This document shows, one piece after another, positions 53,772-62,270 of a stretch of 64,000 bases of DNA; the first letter of the stretch is position 1; each line of letters starts with the position of its first letter. The notes under the pieces are model-generated. The model was not told the DNA's origin. It did not search any database and saw nothing but the letters and a program-made list of their open reading frames with translations. The translations under genes and the position numbers were made by a program. The DNA is from Lachnospiraceae bacterium P6A3 (GTDB taxonomy: Bacteria > Bacillota > Clostridia > Lachnospirales > Lachnospiraceae), in contig JNKP01000001.1 in the NCBI GenBank assembly GCA_000702085.1, positions 682,001 to 746,000 of the forward strand. The letters run 5' to 3'.

Positions 53772-53900
53772 TCAAGGATGATCGTTTTCGTAAATGGACT
53801 TTACGCAATGTCCGCCCTTGCAGGAGGACGCTTCATCAGCATTGCTGTTAACAGTTATGGAAACTTCAATGGTCTTAATCTCAGGCTTCTTATAACTCAT
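53772..53900 (-). CDS. Candidate RiPP precursor peptide, 42 residues
   Basis: A short frame with an excellent GGAGG site six bases before its ATG at 53900 and a TGA at 53772-53774. The peptide begins MSYKKPEIKTIEV, a charged leader-like half, and continues with NSNADEASSCKGGHCVK, so the only two cysteines lie four apart in the second half. It follows the radical SAM enzyme by 38 bp. By size, position and layout it looks like the substrate of the PqqD/SPASM pair; the class (thioether sactipeptide/ranthipeptide or other) cannot be fixed. Similarity to known precursors was not recognised. Confidence 0.7.
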   Translation of the reverse strand: MSYKKPEIKTIEVSITVNSNADEASSCKGGHCVKSIYENDHP

Positions 53901-53917
53901 AATAACCTCCAATCTAA

Positions 53918-53943
53918 GCGGACACCTTATATAGATTATCAAA
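53918..53943. repeat. Right 26-bp inverted repeat flanking the precursor-like gene
   Basis: GCGGACACCTTATATAGATT and ATCAAA pair with the left repeat at 53712-53737 with three mismatches. It overlaps the stop codon of the radical SAM gene (53939-53941). Confidence 0.75.
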
Positions 53944-55030
53944 CAAACCTTTGCAATATTTCATCGGAAGGAACATTATTCCTGTAGTAGTCCTCCCTGG
54001 CCAATGCATATTTACAATCATCGGCACATCTGTAAAAAATATCTCCGCAGACAAATTCCCTTTCCGCCGGGCACACATCACAATATTCACGTGCGGTACA
54101 AGACCTGCATTTATTATCCTCGGGGAATTTCATCTTCTTGTATTCGGCATATGATTCCCAAATCTCATCAAAGTTATCACATGTCAGTTTACGTCCGTGG
54201 TGTCTGAGCCTCATACAGGGACACATATTACCGTTGTAATCAATCACAAAACTTGAGATACCGATCTTGCAATCATATATGTACGGATAGGAAATCGCTT
54301 CTTTACGTTCTCTGTCAATTCCATCCGTTTTATTCTTTTCATGCTCACTTATTTCGTAGCTTAAAATATCCTTTACTGATAACTGCCTTTCCTTGGATGC
54401 TTCATCTCCGTCAATAATCGGGATAATCTCAAAACTGGGTCTGAAAAGAATACCCATATCCGAAGCCACCTTTTTCATGGCATCAATCTCACCATAAGTT
54501 TCTTTCATAATGGGAGATTTAAATGCTATACGGATCCCGGATTCTTTGATCTTCCTGCAGTTATCAATAACTTTAGTGAAAGCACCATCAATACCGGTGA
54601 TCTTCTTGTAGGTTTCATCGCAGCTTCCGTAAAGGGAAACGTCTACCAGAATCGGCGGATACTGTTTTAATACATCAATTATTTCATCATTAAAGAGAAA
54701 GGCATTCGTAAACAGCTCAACGAAAAATCCCTTTTTCTTGGCATAAAGATATATTTCCAAAAAATCTTTTCTGGTGAGTATTTCTCCGCCTGTAAGAGTG
54801 ATGAACAAAATACCTTTATCGTGGAGAATATCAAGAATCTCAAGAACCTCTCCGGTAGATAACTGAGTCTCGGAGTGGCTTTTCTGAAGATAACAATGAA
54901 TGCAATTCATATTGCATTTGGGAGTAAGTTCAAATATGGCAGAATAAGGCTTTCTGTCTCGTTCCCAGTTCTTCCTTCTGTCGGAATCAAAATCCAGAAT
55001 ATTATTGATCAGAGTCTCGGCGTATTCCAT
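53939..55030 (-). CDS. Radical SAM/SPASM peptide-maturation enzyme (PqqE-like)
   Basis: 363 residues. CNMNCIHC (residues 39-46) is the CxxxCxxC motif binding the SAM iron-sulfur cluster; LTGGEILTRKDF near 80 is the GGE motif. The C-terminal SPASM region has MCPCMRLRHHGRKLTC near 275 and CRSCTAREYCDVCPAEREFVC (about 318-338), enough cysteines for two auxiliary clusters. Such enzymes modify ribosomal peptides, for instance by thioether or carbon-carbon bonds. It directly follows the PqqD gene (TAAATG) and precedes the candidate precursor. Confidence 0.9.
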   Translation of the reverse strand: MEYAETLINNILDFDSDRRKNWERDRKPYSAIFELTPKCNMNCIHCYLQKSHSETQLSTGEVLEILDILHDKGILFITLTGGEILTRKDFLEIYLYAKKKGFFVELFTNAFLFNDEIIDVLKQYPPILVDVSLYGSCDETYKKITGIDGAFTKVIDNCRKIKESGIRIAFKSPIMKETYGEIDAMKKVASDMGILFRPSFEIIPIIDGDEASKERQLSVKDILSYEISEHEKNKTDGIDRERKEAISYPYIYDCKIGISSFVIDYNGNMCPCMRLRHHGRKLTCDNFDEIWESYAEYKKMKFPEDNKCRSCTAREYCDVCPAEREFVCGDIFYRCADDCKYALAREDYYRNNVPSDEILQRFV

Positions 55031-55324
55031 TTAATAATTCCCCTCAACAAACCCGTCCTTCAGCAGGCTATTCAAAAATGCGTTAACATCCGACAATATC
55101 TCATCAATAGAGACATCATCCGTTATAGCCTTTTTTATGGAACCTGCAATATCCGATGCCGTGTTTTTTCCATCAATCATATTCCAGATATAGTTTCCGA
55201 TTTCATTGATCTCATACAGTCTGCACTTATCATCGGAATAGTTCTGGGTAATGTCTATCAGGAAATACGAATCATGCACCGTTCTGGCAACAATATTGGG
55301 TTTCTTGTTAACTATCAATTCCAT
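55031..55324 (-). CDS. PqqD-like RiPP recognition element protein
   Basis: 97 residues matching the PqqD winged-helix fold: YFLIDITQNYSDDKCRLYEINEIGNYIWNMIDG, followed by a helical C-terminal part (about 60-95, with LLKDGFVEG). These proteins bind the leader peptide and bring it to the radical SAM enzyme. Its stop codon abuts the start of that enzyme gene. Confidence 0.88.
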   Translation of the reverse strand: MELIVNKKPNIVARTVHDSYFLIDITQNYSDDKCRLYEINEIGNYIWNMIDGKNTASDIAGSIKKAITDDVSIDEILSDVNAFLNSLLKDGFVEGNY

Positions 55325-55395
55325 AAACCGAAAGAAAGCCTCCGATCAACCGAACCGCAACAATTCATTGCATATAACCTACTAATACTATACAT
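55315..55395 (-). CDS. Possible 26-residue peptide ahead of pqqD
   Basis: A short frame from an ATG at 55395, with GGTGAT upstream, overlaps the pqqD start by ten bases. It encodes a peptide with a CC pair (YAMNCCGSVDRR). It may be a leader/coupling peptide, a second precursor or chance; there is no independent support. Confidence 0.25.
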   Translation of the reverse strand: MYSISRLYAMNCCGSVDRRLSFGLWN

Positions 55396-55460
55396 ATCAT
55401 CACCCAAATAATAAACAAAAAACAGGTGTTATATTAAACTATTTGCATTCCTAAATTTGG

Positions 55461-55997
55461 TCACCCTTTTTCAAGCCCAACCGTATCGGCCAAATCCCAA
55501 AAACGCTTTTCAAATTCTTTTACCAATGATTCCTCTCCGCGGGCTTTTGCTCTAGCAATAAAGCTTTTATATAAATAGCTCAACGCATATACCGTTTCGG
55601 AATAGTATTCCGAATCTTTCGGATATTCAGCAAGTCTTTCTTCATATTTTTTTATATTTCCCATCATATCTTTTCCGAGATCCTGCTTCCAAAGAGATAC
55701 GACCATCTGCTTTACGATAAAACGTTCCAGCAAAAGCATCATCATATAGACCAGCCAGGAAATGCATGAATGATAAAAGACTCTTAAATATCCCGGCGCA
55801 TACACCTGTGAAAATAAAGCAACAAACACATATACGGATATGGTCAGGTTAAAAGGAATTGAGATCAACACAGTCATGCATCTCATATAATACGGAAAAG
55901 AGAGTATGGAAAAATGTTTTTGAGATTTTTTCGCAACAGCAACTATAGCTGCAATCGTCAGTATATACAGAAAAAGCGCAAAAAGATAAGCTACCAT
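55461..55997 (-). CDS. Membrane protein of unknown function
   Basis: 178 residues. Three or four hydrophobic helices fill about 1-105 (AYLFALFLYILTIAAIVAV at the start), followed by a soluble charged helical tail with repeated Tyr-Leu and Lys/Glu. The ATG at 55997 has a GGGGGGAT site and overlaps the preceding small gene by seven bases. It is not recognised. It could be an immunity or anchoring partner for the peptide locus, but nothing in the sequence proves a link. Confidence 0.6.
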   Translation of the reverse strand: MVAYLFALFLYILTIAAIVAVAKKSQKHFSILSFPYYMRCMTVLISIPFNLTISVYVFVALFSQVYAPGYLRVFYHSCISWLVYMMMLLLERFIVKQMVVSLWKQDLGKDMMGNIKKYEERLAEYPKDSEYYSETVYALSYLYKSFIARAKARGEESLVKEFEKRFWDLADTVGLEKG

Positions 55998-56140
55998 AAT
56001 ACAATCCCCCCTCGATGAATCATATAAAAGATCATATACAGCAGGCAAATAAAAGAAACTGAGAGAATTATCAGTGTGAGGATTGTATCTATCCTCTCCC
56101 ATTTACGCATCATTAAATATCTGTTAATGAATCGTTTCAT
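55991..56140 (-). CDS. Small single-pass membrane protein, 49 residues
   Basis: A short frame from the ATG at 56140 (GGGAG site) to a TAG at 55991. It has a basic start (MKRFINRYLMMRKWERID) and a hydrophobic helix (TLIILSVSFICLLYMIFYM), so it is probably a small membrane protein. Its stop overlaps the start of the next gene, which supports translation. Function unknown. Confidence 0.55.
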   Translation of the reverse strand: MKRFINRYLMMRKWERIDTILTLIILSVSFICLLYMIFYMIHRGGIVLW

Positions 56141-56170
56141 TTGCTTCTCCCTTCACAACCATTCCTCGGA

Positions 56171-56977
56171 TTATATGCCAAACATTTCATCATAATTTAT
56201 CACAATAGAATTTTCCTCCGGCTCTCCGATCCAATCCGGAAGGCCTTTATAAAACTCATCCTCAGAAACGCAATAATCTTCGGAATCATCCGCATTTATG
56301 TATAATTCGTTCTTTCCGTTCTCTTCAAACGACTCTCTTGAGCCGTCTATGCCTTCATATATTGCAAAACCATGATAATAGGCGGTTTCTTCATGTACAA
56401 TTCCGCTTGCATCTATTATCCAGGCATCTTCCAATTCAACATGATCGGTTACGGAAGACAAATAATACGTGAAGCATCCATTATTGCCATAGTAACATTC
56501 CACAAGTCCGTGTTTTTCGTAATACATAACTATGCCAAAAGAGCCGAACTCTCCCAGATATACAGCTTCTTTCAGCTCGGAGTCATAGTGATAAATGCAA
56601 ACGCCGCAAGCGTGCATGTTACCATACGAAACCAACAATTCCGGAATACCATCATTATCAATATAAGCTGCTTCGAATTTTGGCGTACCGATACTGTTAT
56701 CCGTATCAGCATTATCTATTATCATCTCAATTACCGAATCATAAGCATTAAAAGCATCCCGAATTTTCGGATCACTGTCAGGATCAATCCCTTTTGTATC
56801 AAAAATCTCTTTTAACACAGATGCACCTTTTTCATTTTCATCATCATAGCTTTGACCATTCTCATCCTGCACAGAATAGTCGGTTTCAAATTCAGTGCTC
56901 TCATTGGTACATGCCGTTATCAGCAACATGCATAATAAGCCTAACAGTATAAGATGTTTTTTCTTTGCAAAAGCCAT
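56171..56977 (-). CDS. Lipoprotein of unknown function
   Basis: 268 residues. The signal ends with lipobox LLITAC near residue 22. The remainder is acidic (D/E-rich), with IDNDGIPELLVSYG near 108, a calcium-loop-like FG-GAP/VCBS-type motif found in many clostridial lipoproteins. No catalytic motif. It is probably tethered to the outer face of the membrane. It lies in the same-strand run from 64 to 55.5 kb. Confidence 0.65.
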   Translation of the reverse strand: MAFAKKKHLILLGLLCMLLITACTNESTEFETDYSVQDENGQSYDDENEKGASVLKEIFDTKGIDPDSDPKIRDAFNAYDSVIEMIIDNADTDNSIGTPKFEAAYIDNDGIPELLVSYGNMHACGVCIYHYDSELKEAVYLGEFGSFGIVMYYEKHGLVECYYGNNGCFTYYLSSVTDHVELEDAWIIDASGIVHEETAYYHGFAIYEGIDGSRESFEENGKNELYINADDSEDYCVSEDEFYKGLPDWIGEPEENSIVINYDEMFGI

Positions 56978-57010
56978 AATCCCTCCTACTATGGATGATT
57001 CAAAAATCCG

Positions 57011-58624
57011 TTACGCTTCTGTAACGACGAAACGCTTTGGTGCTCTTATATGAAAATCCATCACTATAGCTCTTTTTTCAATATCCGATAGCGCCCTGTT
57101 GTACTGCACAACAAACTCGCCGTTGCAGTAATTAAACAAAACCGCTCCATGATATTTGCTCTTTTTTTCGGAATTGATAAACGGATTAGTCATTATATGA
57201 TCTCCGCGAATCACTCCGTTTTCCAATCCGCTGCCTATATATGCAAGCCTGTTTCCATGTAATTCAAATACTCCGACAAGAGGTTCATTATCGGAAAACA
57301 AATCGGCCTTTTCATTACCGGATTCACATAATGCGTTTTCCAGTATAAGGGATTTGCATTCATTAATGTTCCGGATAACCGATTGAAGCTTACCTTCATT
57401 ATGCAGCTCGGTAAGGTTCAATATAAGCCTGGGCGTTATAGGATGAATTTTATTGGGATTAACATACTCATCATTTATTTCGCACGAAGCATCAACCAGC
57501 ATATATAAAAGATCAAGCAAATCCTCATCTTCCGAATAATAATTCTTCAGCACGTCCAGGAGTCTCCGATACATTCTTATAATAATTCTGTTAAGATCAC
57601 TGTGTTTTTCAAAGAATGTATTCAGATAACCAATTGAAATAACCGTATCATCATTTATCTCCGAGACCGATATATCATTATCAATACGAGGTCTTAACCG
57701 TTTACCGATACATATATCTCTCAAAATGTCGCCAATAAGTGCCTTAGCATATTCTGTATAAGTTCTTTCAATCCTTTCTCCTGATACGGTAATCGCATAG
57801 GGTTTGACATATGAATGAGCCTTGTCCGCAGTTTCAACATTAATCTTATCTTCCTCAATCCGGTAATTATATAAAGGATTCACCTTTTCAAGAAATTTTG
57901 TTGTTCCGTCTATAATCGCTTCAATCTGCCGGTTTTTGATTATGACAGGACATATATTGTTATCATCATCAACCACCGTGCCCAGAAATTTAGCATTACA
58001 TATTACTTCCAGTCCGGTATCGACATGGTATTCAGCATACACTCTGTCAGATCCCAGAAATGAAAGATATATTATCTTCTTTGCCCTATCAACGTCCAGT
58101 ATCGTATTGTACCTCTCGGAAATAGTGTGATTGGAATATGAATTATTACAAAGCACCCCGGTGAACTCCGAAAAAGGCATATTCATAGCATTTTTACAAT
58201 GTGCACACTTGAAATAATTCTTTTCATTTATTGTAGCTACATAATATATATAGTCATTCATCAAATATGCATTCGGAAGAAAACGGGCCACTGCATTCAT
58301 GGACTCGTAAACCCAATCCGGCACCTCATTTTCATTCAAAGTATCAAACATTTCCTTCGAATTACCAAACTTGAAAAAACCGGAAAGTCTCGGAACCAGA
58401 ACTCCAAGAACACTGCGATAGAGTTCATGAGATGTTAACTCACCACCTTTATATTCCTTAAACGCATTTGTGATTCCGTGAAAAGTCTTATCATCAACAT
58501 ACCCCAGCAATGTGTAATAAACCAGAAATGCCTGGAAATGCATCGGTCCGTAATCCGAGCAGTTTTTTACGCTCAATTCAAATGTAAGGCCATATTTAAG
58601 GCAGTCACCTGCTCGCATAAGCAT
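57011..58624 (-). CDS. Unknown 537-residue protein
   Basis: No family was recognised. It appears soluble: no signal or clear transmembrane helix. CAHCKN near 140 is an isolated cysteine pair. The C-terminal part (about 455-530, VGVFELHGNRLAYIGSG and FNYCNGEFVVQYNRALSD) looks beta-rich, like a small regulatory fold. GGAGGTGAG precedes the ATG at 58624. It ends 33 bp before the lipoprotein gene and begins 13 bp after the VirD4-like ATPase gene, so it is most likely in one operon with it. Confidence 0.6.
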   Translation of the reverse strand: MLMRAGDCLKYGLTFELSVKNCSDYGPMHFQAFLVYYTLLGYVDDKTFHGITNAFKEYKGGELTSHELYRSVLGVLVPRLSGFFKFGNSKEMFDTLNENEVPDWVYESMNAVARFLPNAYLMNDYIYYVATINEKNYFKCAHCKNAMNMPFSEFTGVLCNNSYSNHTISERYNTILDVDRAKKIIYLSFLGSDRVYAEYHVDTGLEVICNAKFLGTVVDDDNNICPVIIKNRQIEAIIDGTTKFLEKVNPLYNYRIEEDKINVETADKAHSYVKPYAITVSGERIERTYTEYAKALIGDILRDICIGKRLRPRIDNDISVSEINDDTVISIGYLNTFFEKHSDLNRIIIRMYRRLLDVLKNYYSEDEDLLDLLYMLVDASCEINDEYVNPNKIHPITPRLILNLTELHNEGKLQSVIRNINECKSLILENALCESGNEKADLFSDNEPLVGVFELHGNRLAYIGSGLENGVIRGDHIMTNPFINSEKKSKYHGAVLFNYCNGEFVVQYNRALSDIEKRAIVMDFHIRAPKRFVVTEA

Positions 58625-58637
58625 ACACTCACCTCCA

Positions 58638-60308
58638 TCAATCTCCGGCTATGATATCATCCAATATTTCATTCAATTCATCCAGATTAACATCAATTTC
58701 TCCGCCATCCCTCGAGCCTTCATTCATCGATTCGGCAAATCTGTCTTTCAACTCGCGTTTTCTGCGTTCTTTCTTGTTCTTCTCCGAATTCATTAACACG
58801 CTCATGATAGAATCGATCTTTTCATCATGCATTTTTTCAACAGCCTTGGAAAAGAGTCCATGTTCCACAACCAATCGTGTTCTCTTGGGAATATCTGCGG
58901 TATCCGAAAGCCCGGGTATTTTACACTGTGAAATGTCCGGCAAATATGTAATATAAGGATAATTTCTGTCCAGCAGCATTAATGCTTCCCCTTTATCCTT
59001 ATTAAGATGTGTCAACCGATCCGGGCTGAGTAAAGGTCTGAGTTCCCTGGTATAGGGATCGATAAGTTTACCGCATCTCTCGCTGATCATCTCCACAAGT
59101 TTTATGTCCGTAGAGGATAAATAAACCAGATTCTGCGAATTACCGACTAAGACTTTTGCCATTTCTTCCGAATAAGTCAGACAAAGCTGGGCAAGACTCT
59201 GCAGTACCAGAACCATCCTGATTCCACGGCTTCTTGAAGCAGTCATATAGTCATTAACATTAGAAAGCTTTGCAATATTGCCGAATTCTTCAAGTATGAA
59301 ATGTACCGAATTCGGAAGGCGATTGTCTTTCCTTTTTTGTGCTTCATCAATCAGGATGCTGTATATGGAATCTATCCATGCAGCAACTATGGTGCTATAA
59401 GTCTGAGGTGCCTCATCACGGGTAATGATGAATAGCGCAATCGGTTTAGTCCCGGAGACAAAATCCGTAATTTCAAAAGTGGATTTCGTTAACAGATCAC
59501 CTATTTCCTCATTTAATGTTATTCTGGAAAGTCCATTCGTGAAAACCGAGAATATGGAAGATCGGGTCTCATTCGGTGCTGTTATCGACGGAATCCCCAG
59601 TTCGTAGCAAAGATCATTTTTATGCTGTTCCAGATACATCAGCATTTTTGTCTTATCTCCCATCTTCTCCAGTCCTTCGATATGGACACGGTATATGGTA
59701 GATAATGTCACGAATTCCGGATCATACAATGTAGCAGCAATGACGAAGTAACATGAAAACAGGCAAATACTGGTCTGAGTCCAGAACATATCGTCCTTAT
59801 CTTCCAAAGGTTCATAAATCGACTGAGCTATACCTCTGACAATTTCAAGTGCACGTCCATGCTGTCCCGCTTTATACAGTTTCGCAGGATATTCAAGAAT
59901 ATTTAACCGGTCGCCCTTCATGGGATCTCTGAGATTAAGGACTCTGACATCATATCCTTTTTTAGTCAGAAGAGCCTTATAAAAAGAATACAATTCACCC
60001 TTGGGGTCATGTACCACCATGCTTTCTCCTGCAAGAGTGCATGACAGCATATACATGGACAGGACTCGTCTTGTTTTACCGGACCCGGTCGAAGATACAA
60101 TAATAGTATTGGTATCATTTCCATCAAGCCAGAATCCGGTAACATTTCCGTCCTTATCATATTTGGGGATAATACATAATCCGGCTTTATAATTGAAATC
60201 CTGTGTGTACATGTTTTCAAAAGAAACTTCGGAATATGCTTTTTTTATCTCATCATCCTCCGCAAAGCGGCTGTTATTCGCATTAGGATCAACAAAGTAT
60301 TTACTCAT
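58638..60308 (-). CDS. VirD4/TraG-like coupling ATPase, soluble form
   Basis: 556 residues. Walker A is VSSTGSGKTRR near 71; VVHDPKGELY near 99, Walker B VHFILEEFGNIAKL near 340 and VLQSLAQL near 373 are hallmarks of type IV coupling proteins. The N-terminal membrane helices of VirD4 are absent, so membrane attachment would need a partner. Such ATPases feed DNA or protein substrates to a secretion channel. No relaxase, VirB4 or VirB6 gene is visible in the window. The neighbours are unrecognised, so a specialised protein-export role or part of a larger element is possible. Confidence 0.85.
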   Translation of the reverse strand: MSKYFVDPNANNSRFAEDDEIKKAYSEVSFENMYTQDFNYKAGLCIIPKYDKDGNVTGFWLDGNDTNTIIVSSTGSGKTRRVLSMYMLSCTLAGESMVVHDPKGELYSFYKALLTKKGYDVRVLNLRDPMKGDRLNILEYPAKLYKAGQHGRALEIVRGIAQSIYEPLEDKDDMFWTQTSICLFSCYFVIAATLYDPEFVTLSTIYRVHIEGLEKMGDKTKMLMYLEQHKNDLCYELGIPSITAPNETRSSIFSVFTNGLSRITLNEEIGDLLTKSTFEITDFVSGTKPIALFIITRDEAPQTYSTIVAAWIDSIYSILIDEAQKRKDNRLPNSVHFILEEFGNIAKLSNVNDYMTASRSRGIRMVLVLQSLAQLCLTYSEEMAKVLVGNSQNLVYLSSTDIKLVEMISERCGKLIDPYTRELRPLLSPDRLTHLNKDKGEALMLLDRNYPYITYLPDISQCKIPGLSDTADIPKRTRLVVEHGLFSKAVEKMHDEKIDSIMSVLMNSEKNKKERRKRELKDRFAESMNEGSRDGGEIDVNLDELNEILDDIIAGD

Positions 60309-60326
60309 TTCCCTGTTTTCCTTTCA

Positions 60327-61151
60327 TTACATGTTAAATCCTATCCTTGCATGTTCGTTAGAATCCCGAGTGTTAGAAATGTTATTGCAAAGAGTCCTCA
60401 TCGAAGAAGATAAAACAACATAATTGCTTTTATCATTCGAAACAGATTCAACAACCATCCTGTCCATCAAAACATTCAACGACTGGTATCCGGAAAAGCT
60501 CTTCTTTGAGATCACAGCGGGTATAAGCTGTTCTTTAAGGAATGTTTCAGCTTCTTTATCAAAGGAGATCTCTTTATGTTTCATTTCGGTGACCACATAA
60601 TCAAAGCTCTCGTTCACCCCGGGTTTATCCAGTATCACTTCCATAACCGGAAAATGTTCCTGAAGTGTAGATACCAGTTTATCTTTTGCTTTAAATTTGC
60701 TTGAAACATGGAAGATAAATCTTATATTTTCACGATTCATATCACAAAATTCCAATAATCTGCGATACGATTCACTATTTATAAGGTCATCGCCATCATA
60801 CTCCGCAAGGGAAACCAGCATGGTCCCGTAAAATCTGTTGGTTGTTGATGCGGATCTTGACGGACTGGAAAAGAACAACGCTTCATTCTCCGCACTTCCA
60901 TTCGGAAATACGAGATTTATATAATTCGTGCTGCCCTTACTTATATGATCAATTGATTCGGAAACTATCTCGGAATACTTTTTTCCGAAATAAGATAATC
61001 CATATAAATCATCAGTTAAAACGACAGTTGCAAAAACAGATTTACGAACTGCTTCAGAGTCCGAATTCAGTATTTTCTTTGTTTTTTCCAATATGGCTCT
61101 CGTCGAATCCGTATACATCATTTCATTAGTATTCTTTTTCCGTCTTCCCAT
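60327..61151 (-). CDS. AAA-like protein lacking a P-loop
   Basis: 274 residues. A central strand pattern (FYGTMLVSLAEYDGDDL near 108, ENIRFIFHVSSKF near 140) and a helical C-terminus (AETFLKEQLIPAV near 210) resemble the middle and lid of CbxX/SpoVK-type AAA proteins. No Walker A glycine-lysine loop exists; the equivalent place reads NGSAENEA. It may be a regulatory or scaffold subunit that lost ATPase activity. This assignment rests on faint similarity. AGGAGG precedes the ATG. It lies 18 bp upstream of the VirD4-like gene. Confidence 0.5.
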   Translation of the reverse strand: MGRRKKNTNEMMYTDSTRAILEKTKKILNSDSEAVRKSVFATVVLTDDLYGLSYFGKKYSEIVSESIDHISKGSTNYINLVFPNGSAENEALFFSSPSRSASTTNRFYGTMLVSLAEYDGDDLINSESYRRLLEFCDMNRENIRFIFHVSSKFKAKDKLVSTLQEHFPVMEVILDKPGVNESFDYVVTEMKHKEISFDKEAETFLKEQLIPAVISKKSFSGYQSLNVLMDRMVVESVSNDKSNYVVLSSSMRTLCNNISNTRDSNEHARIGFNM

Positions 61152-61185
61152 GCTGCTCCTCCTCTCAACCCGCCATCTGTAATCA

Positions 61186-62235
61186 TCACTGTTCGGATAA
61201 ATACAGTTTTATCCTTCGATAATAATCGTATACTGCTTCCTCGGCATATTCTCTTGCATCTTTTTCACACTTCTGACCATAGTATTCCTCAAATTCAGCC
61301 CCATTCTCACAACTTTTATAATCATCAAATTCCTGAGCATACAGGCTTGCGTCATACAGGAAATACGATTCCCGGTCCTTCGTTCCCAAGCTCTCATAGA
61401 TTTCCACATATCTGTGTTGTGCTGCATGAAACATTTCATGGCAAAGAGTATCCAGTGTTTCTCTCGGAGGATCATTCATCAATCTTTCCTCCGATATGTA
61501 TATTGCTGATTGAGAATGCTTATAATATCCGCATGTATTTTCCGGCATATCTTTAACATATATAGATACTTCATCCTCAATGCCAAGATAATTTCTCTCA
61601 ATTCCGGCAATGCACCTCAGCACATCCAATCGTTCATCTTCATCCAATTTATCCCACTCTTCGGGCTGAAGTAATAAGACAGTGTCGATATTTGCTGCTA
61701 TCGTACAAGTATCCTCTTCGGACGTTGAAGTATGTTCAGTGCGATTGATCCATTTACTCACATAGTTTTTACCGAACAGAGAAAGCATCACCACAACAGA
61801 TGCCAAGGTACATACCATCCGCAATGTCAAATATGTCTTTTTTGTACGATACATTTTCTCATTTGTATTTTCAGAGGAGTCAAAGTCCGATATCTGGATA
61901 AAACAAACGGAAATAATAATGACAAATACAGTTGCAAGGATAATTAACCGGAATAACTTCGGCATCATGCCGGCACAGGTTATATAAGCATATATTCCAA
62001 GTGGAATCAGCAGAGATGATACAATCGTAAAAGTACATCTCCTCCAGTTATATGCAAGCTTGGTATGCAGCAGCCAGGAAACTGCAACCATCAGGAGCAG
62101 TATTATCCATGATCCGGTAACTGTTTTACCATCCAAGCATTTAAAAAAGAGGTTGTTATACCATATCAGTGCAATTAATCCCCAGATAATCGATTCCGCA
62201 TAATAATTTTTTTTAGTCAATGAATTGTTGCACAT
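61186..62235 (-). CDS. Membrane-anchored putative zinc metallopeptidase
   Basis: 349 residues. Five or so hydrophobic helices occupy about 14-170. The C-terminal domain has LCHEMFHAAQH near 268, an HExxH zinc-peptidase motif, with downstream acidic residues (NGAEFEEYYGQ) that could complete the site. SIYVKDMPENTCGYY and ETLDTLC precede it. It could process a substrate of the neighbouring export ATPase, but that is inference. AGGAGGG precedes the ATG at 62235. Confidence 0.65.
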   Translation of the reverse strand: MCNNSLTKKNYYAESIIWGLIALIWYNNLFFKCLDGKTVTGSWIILLLMVAVSWLLHTKLAYNWRRCTFTIVSSLLIPLGIYAYITCAGMMPKLFRLIILATVFVIIISVCFIQISDFDSSENTNEKMYRTKKTYLTLRMVCTLASVVVMLSLFGKNYVSKWINRTEHTSTSEEDTCTIAANIDTVLLLQPEEWDKLDEDERLDVLRCIAGIERNYLGIEDEVSIYVKDMPENTCGYYKHSQSAIYISEERLMNDPPRETLDTLCHEMFHAAQHRYVEIYESLGTKDRESYFLYDASLYAQEFDDYKSCENGAEFEEYYGQKCEKDAREYAEEAVYDYYRRIKLYLSEQ

Positions 62236-62270
62236 ATAGCACCCTCCTTTTGATTTATTTATCAGTCCGC

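Noticed and set aside
53778-53987. 69-residue plus-strand frame over the precursor region
   Set aside because: It has no ribosome site and is antisense to the GGAGG-led small gene; the minus-strand reading fits the operon direction.
58638-60308. Complete conjugative element
   Set aside because: Only the coupling-type ATPase is recognised; no relaxase, VirB4, integrase or attachment site is visible in the window.
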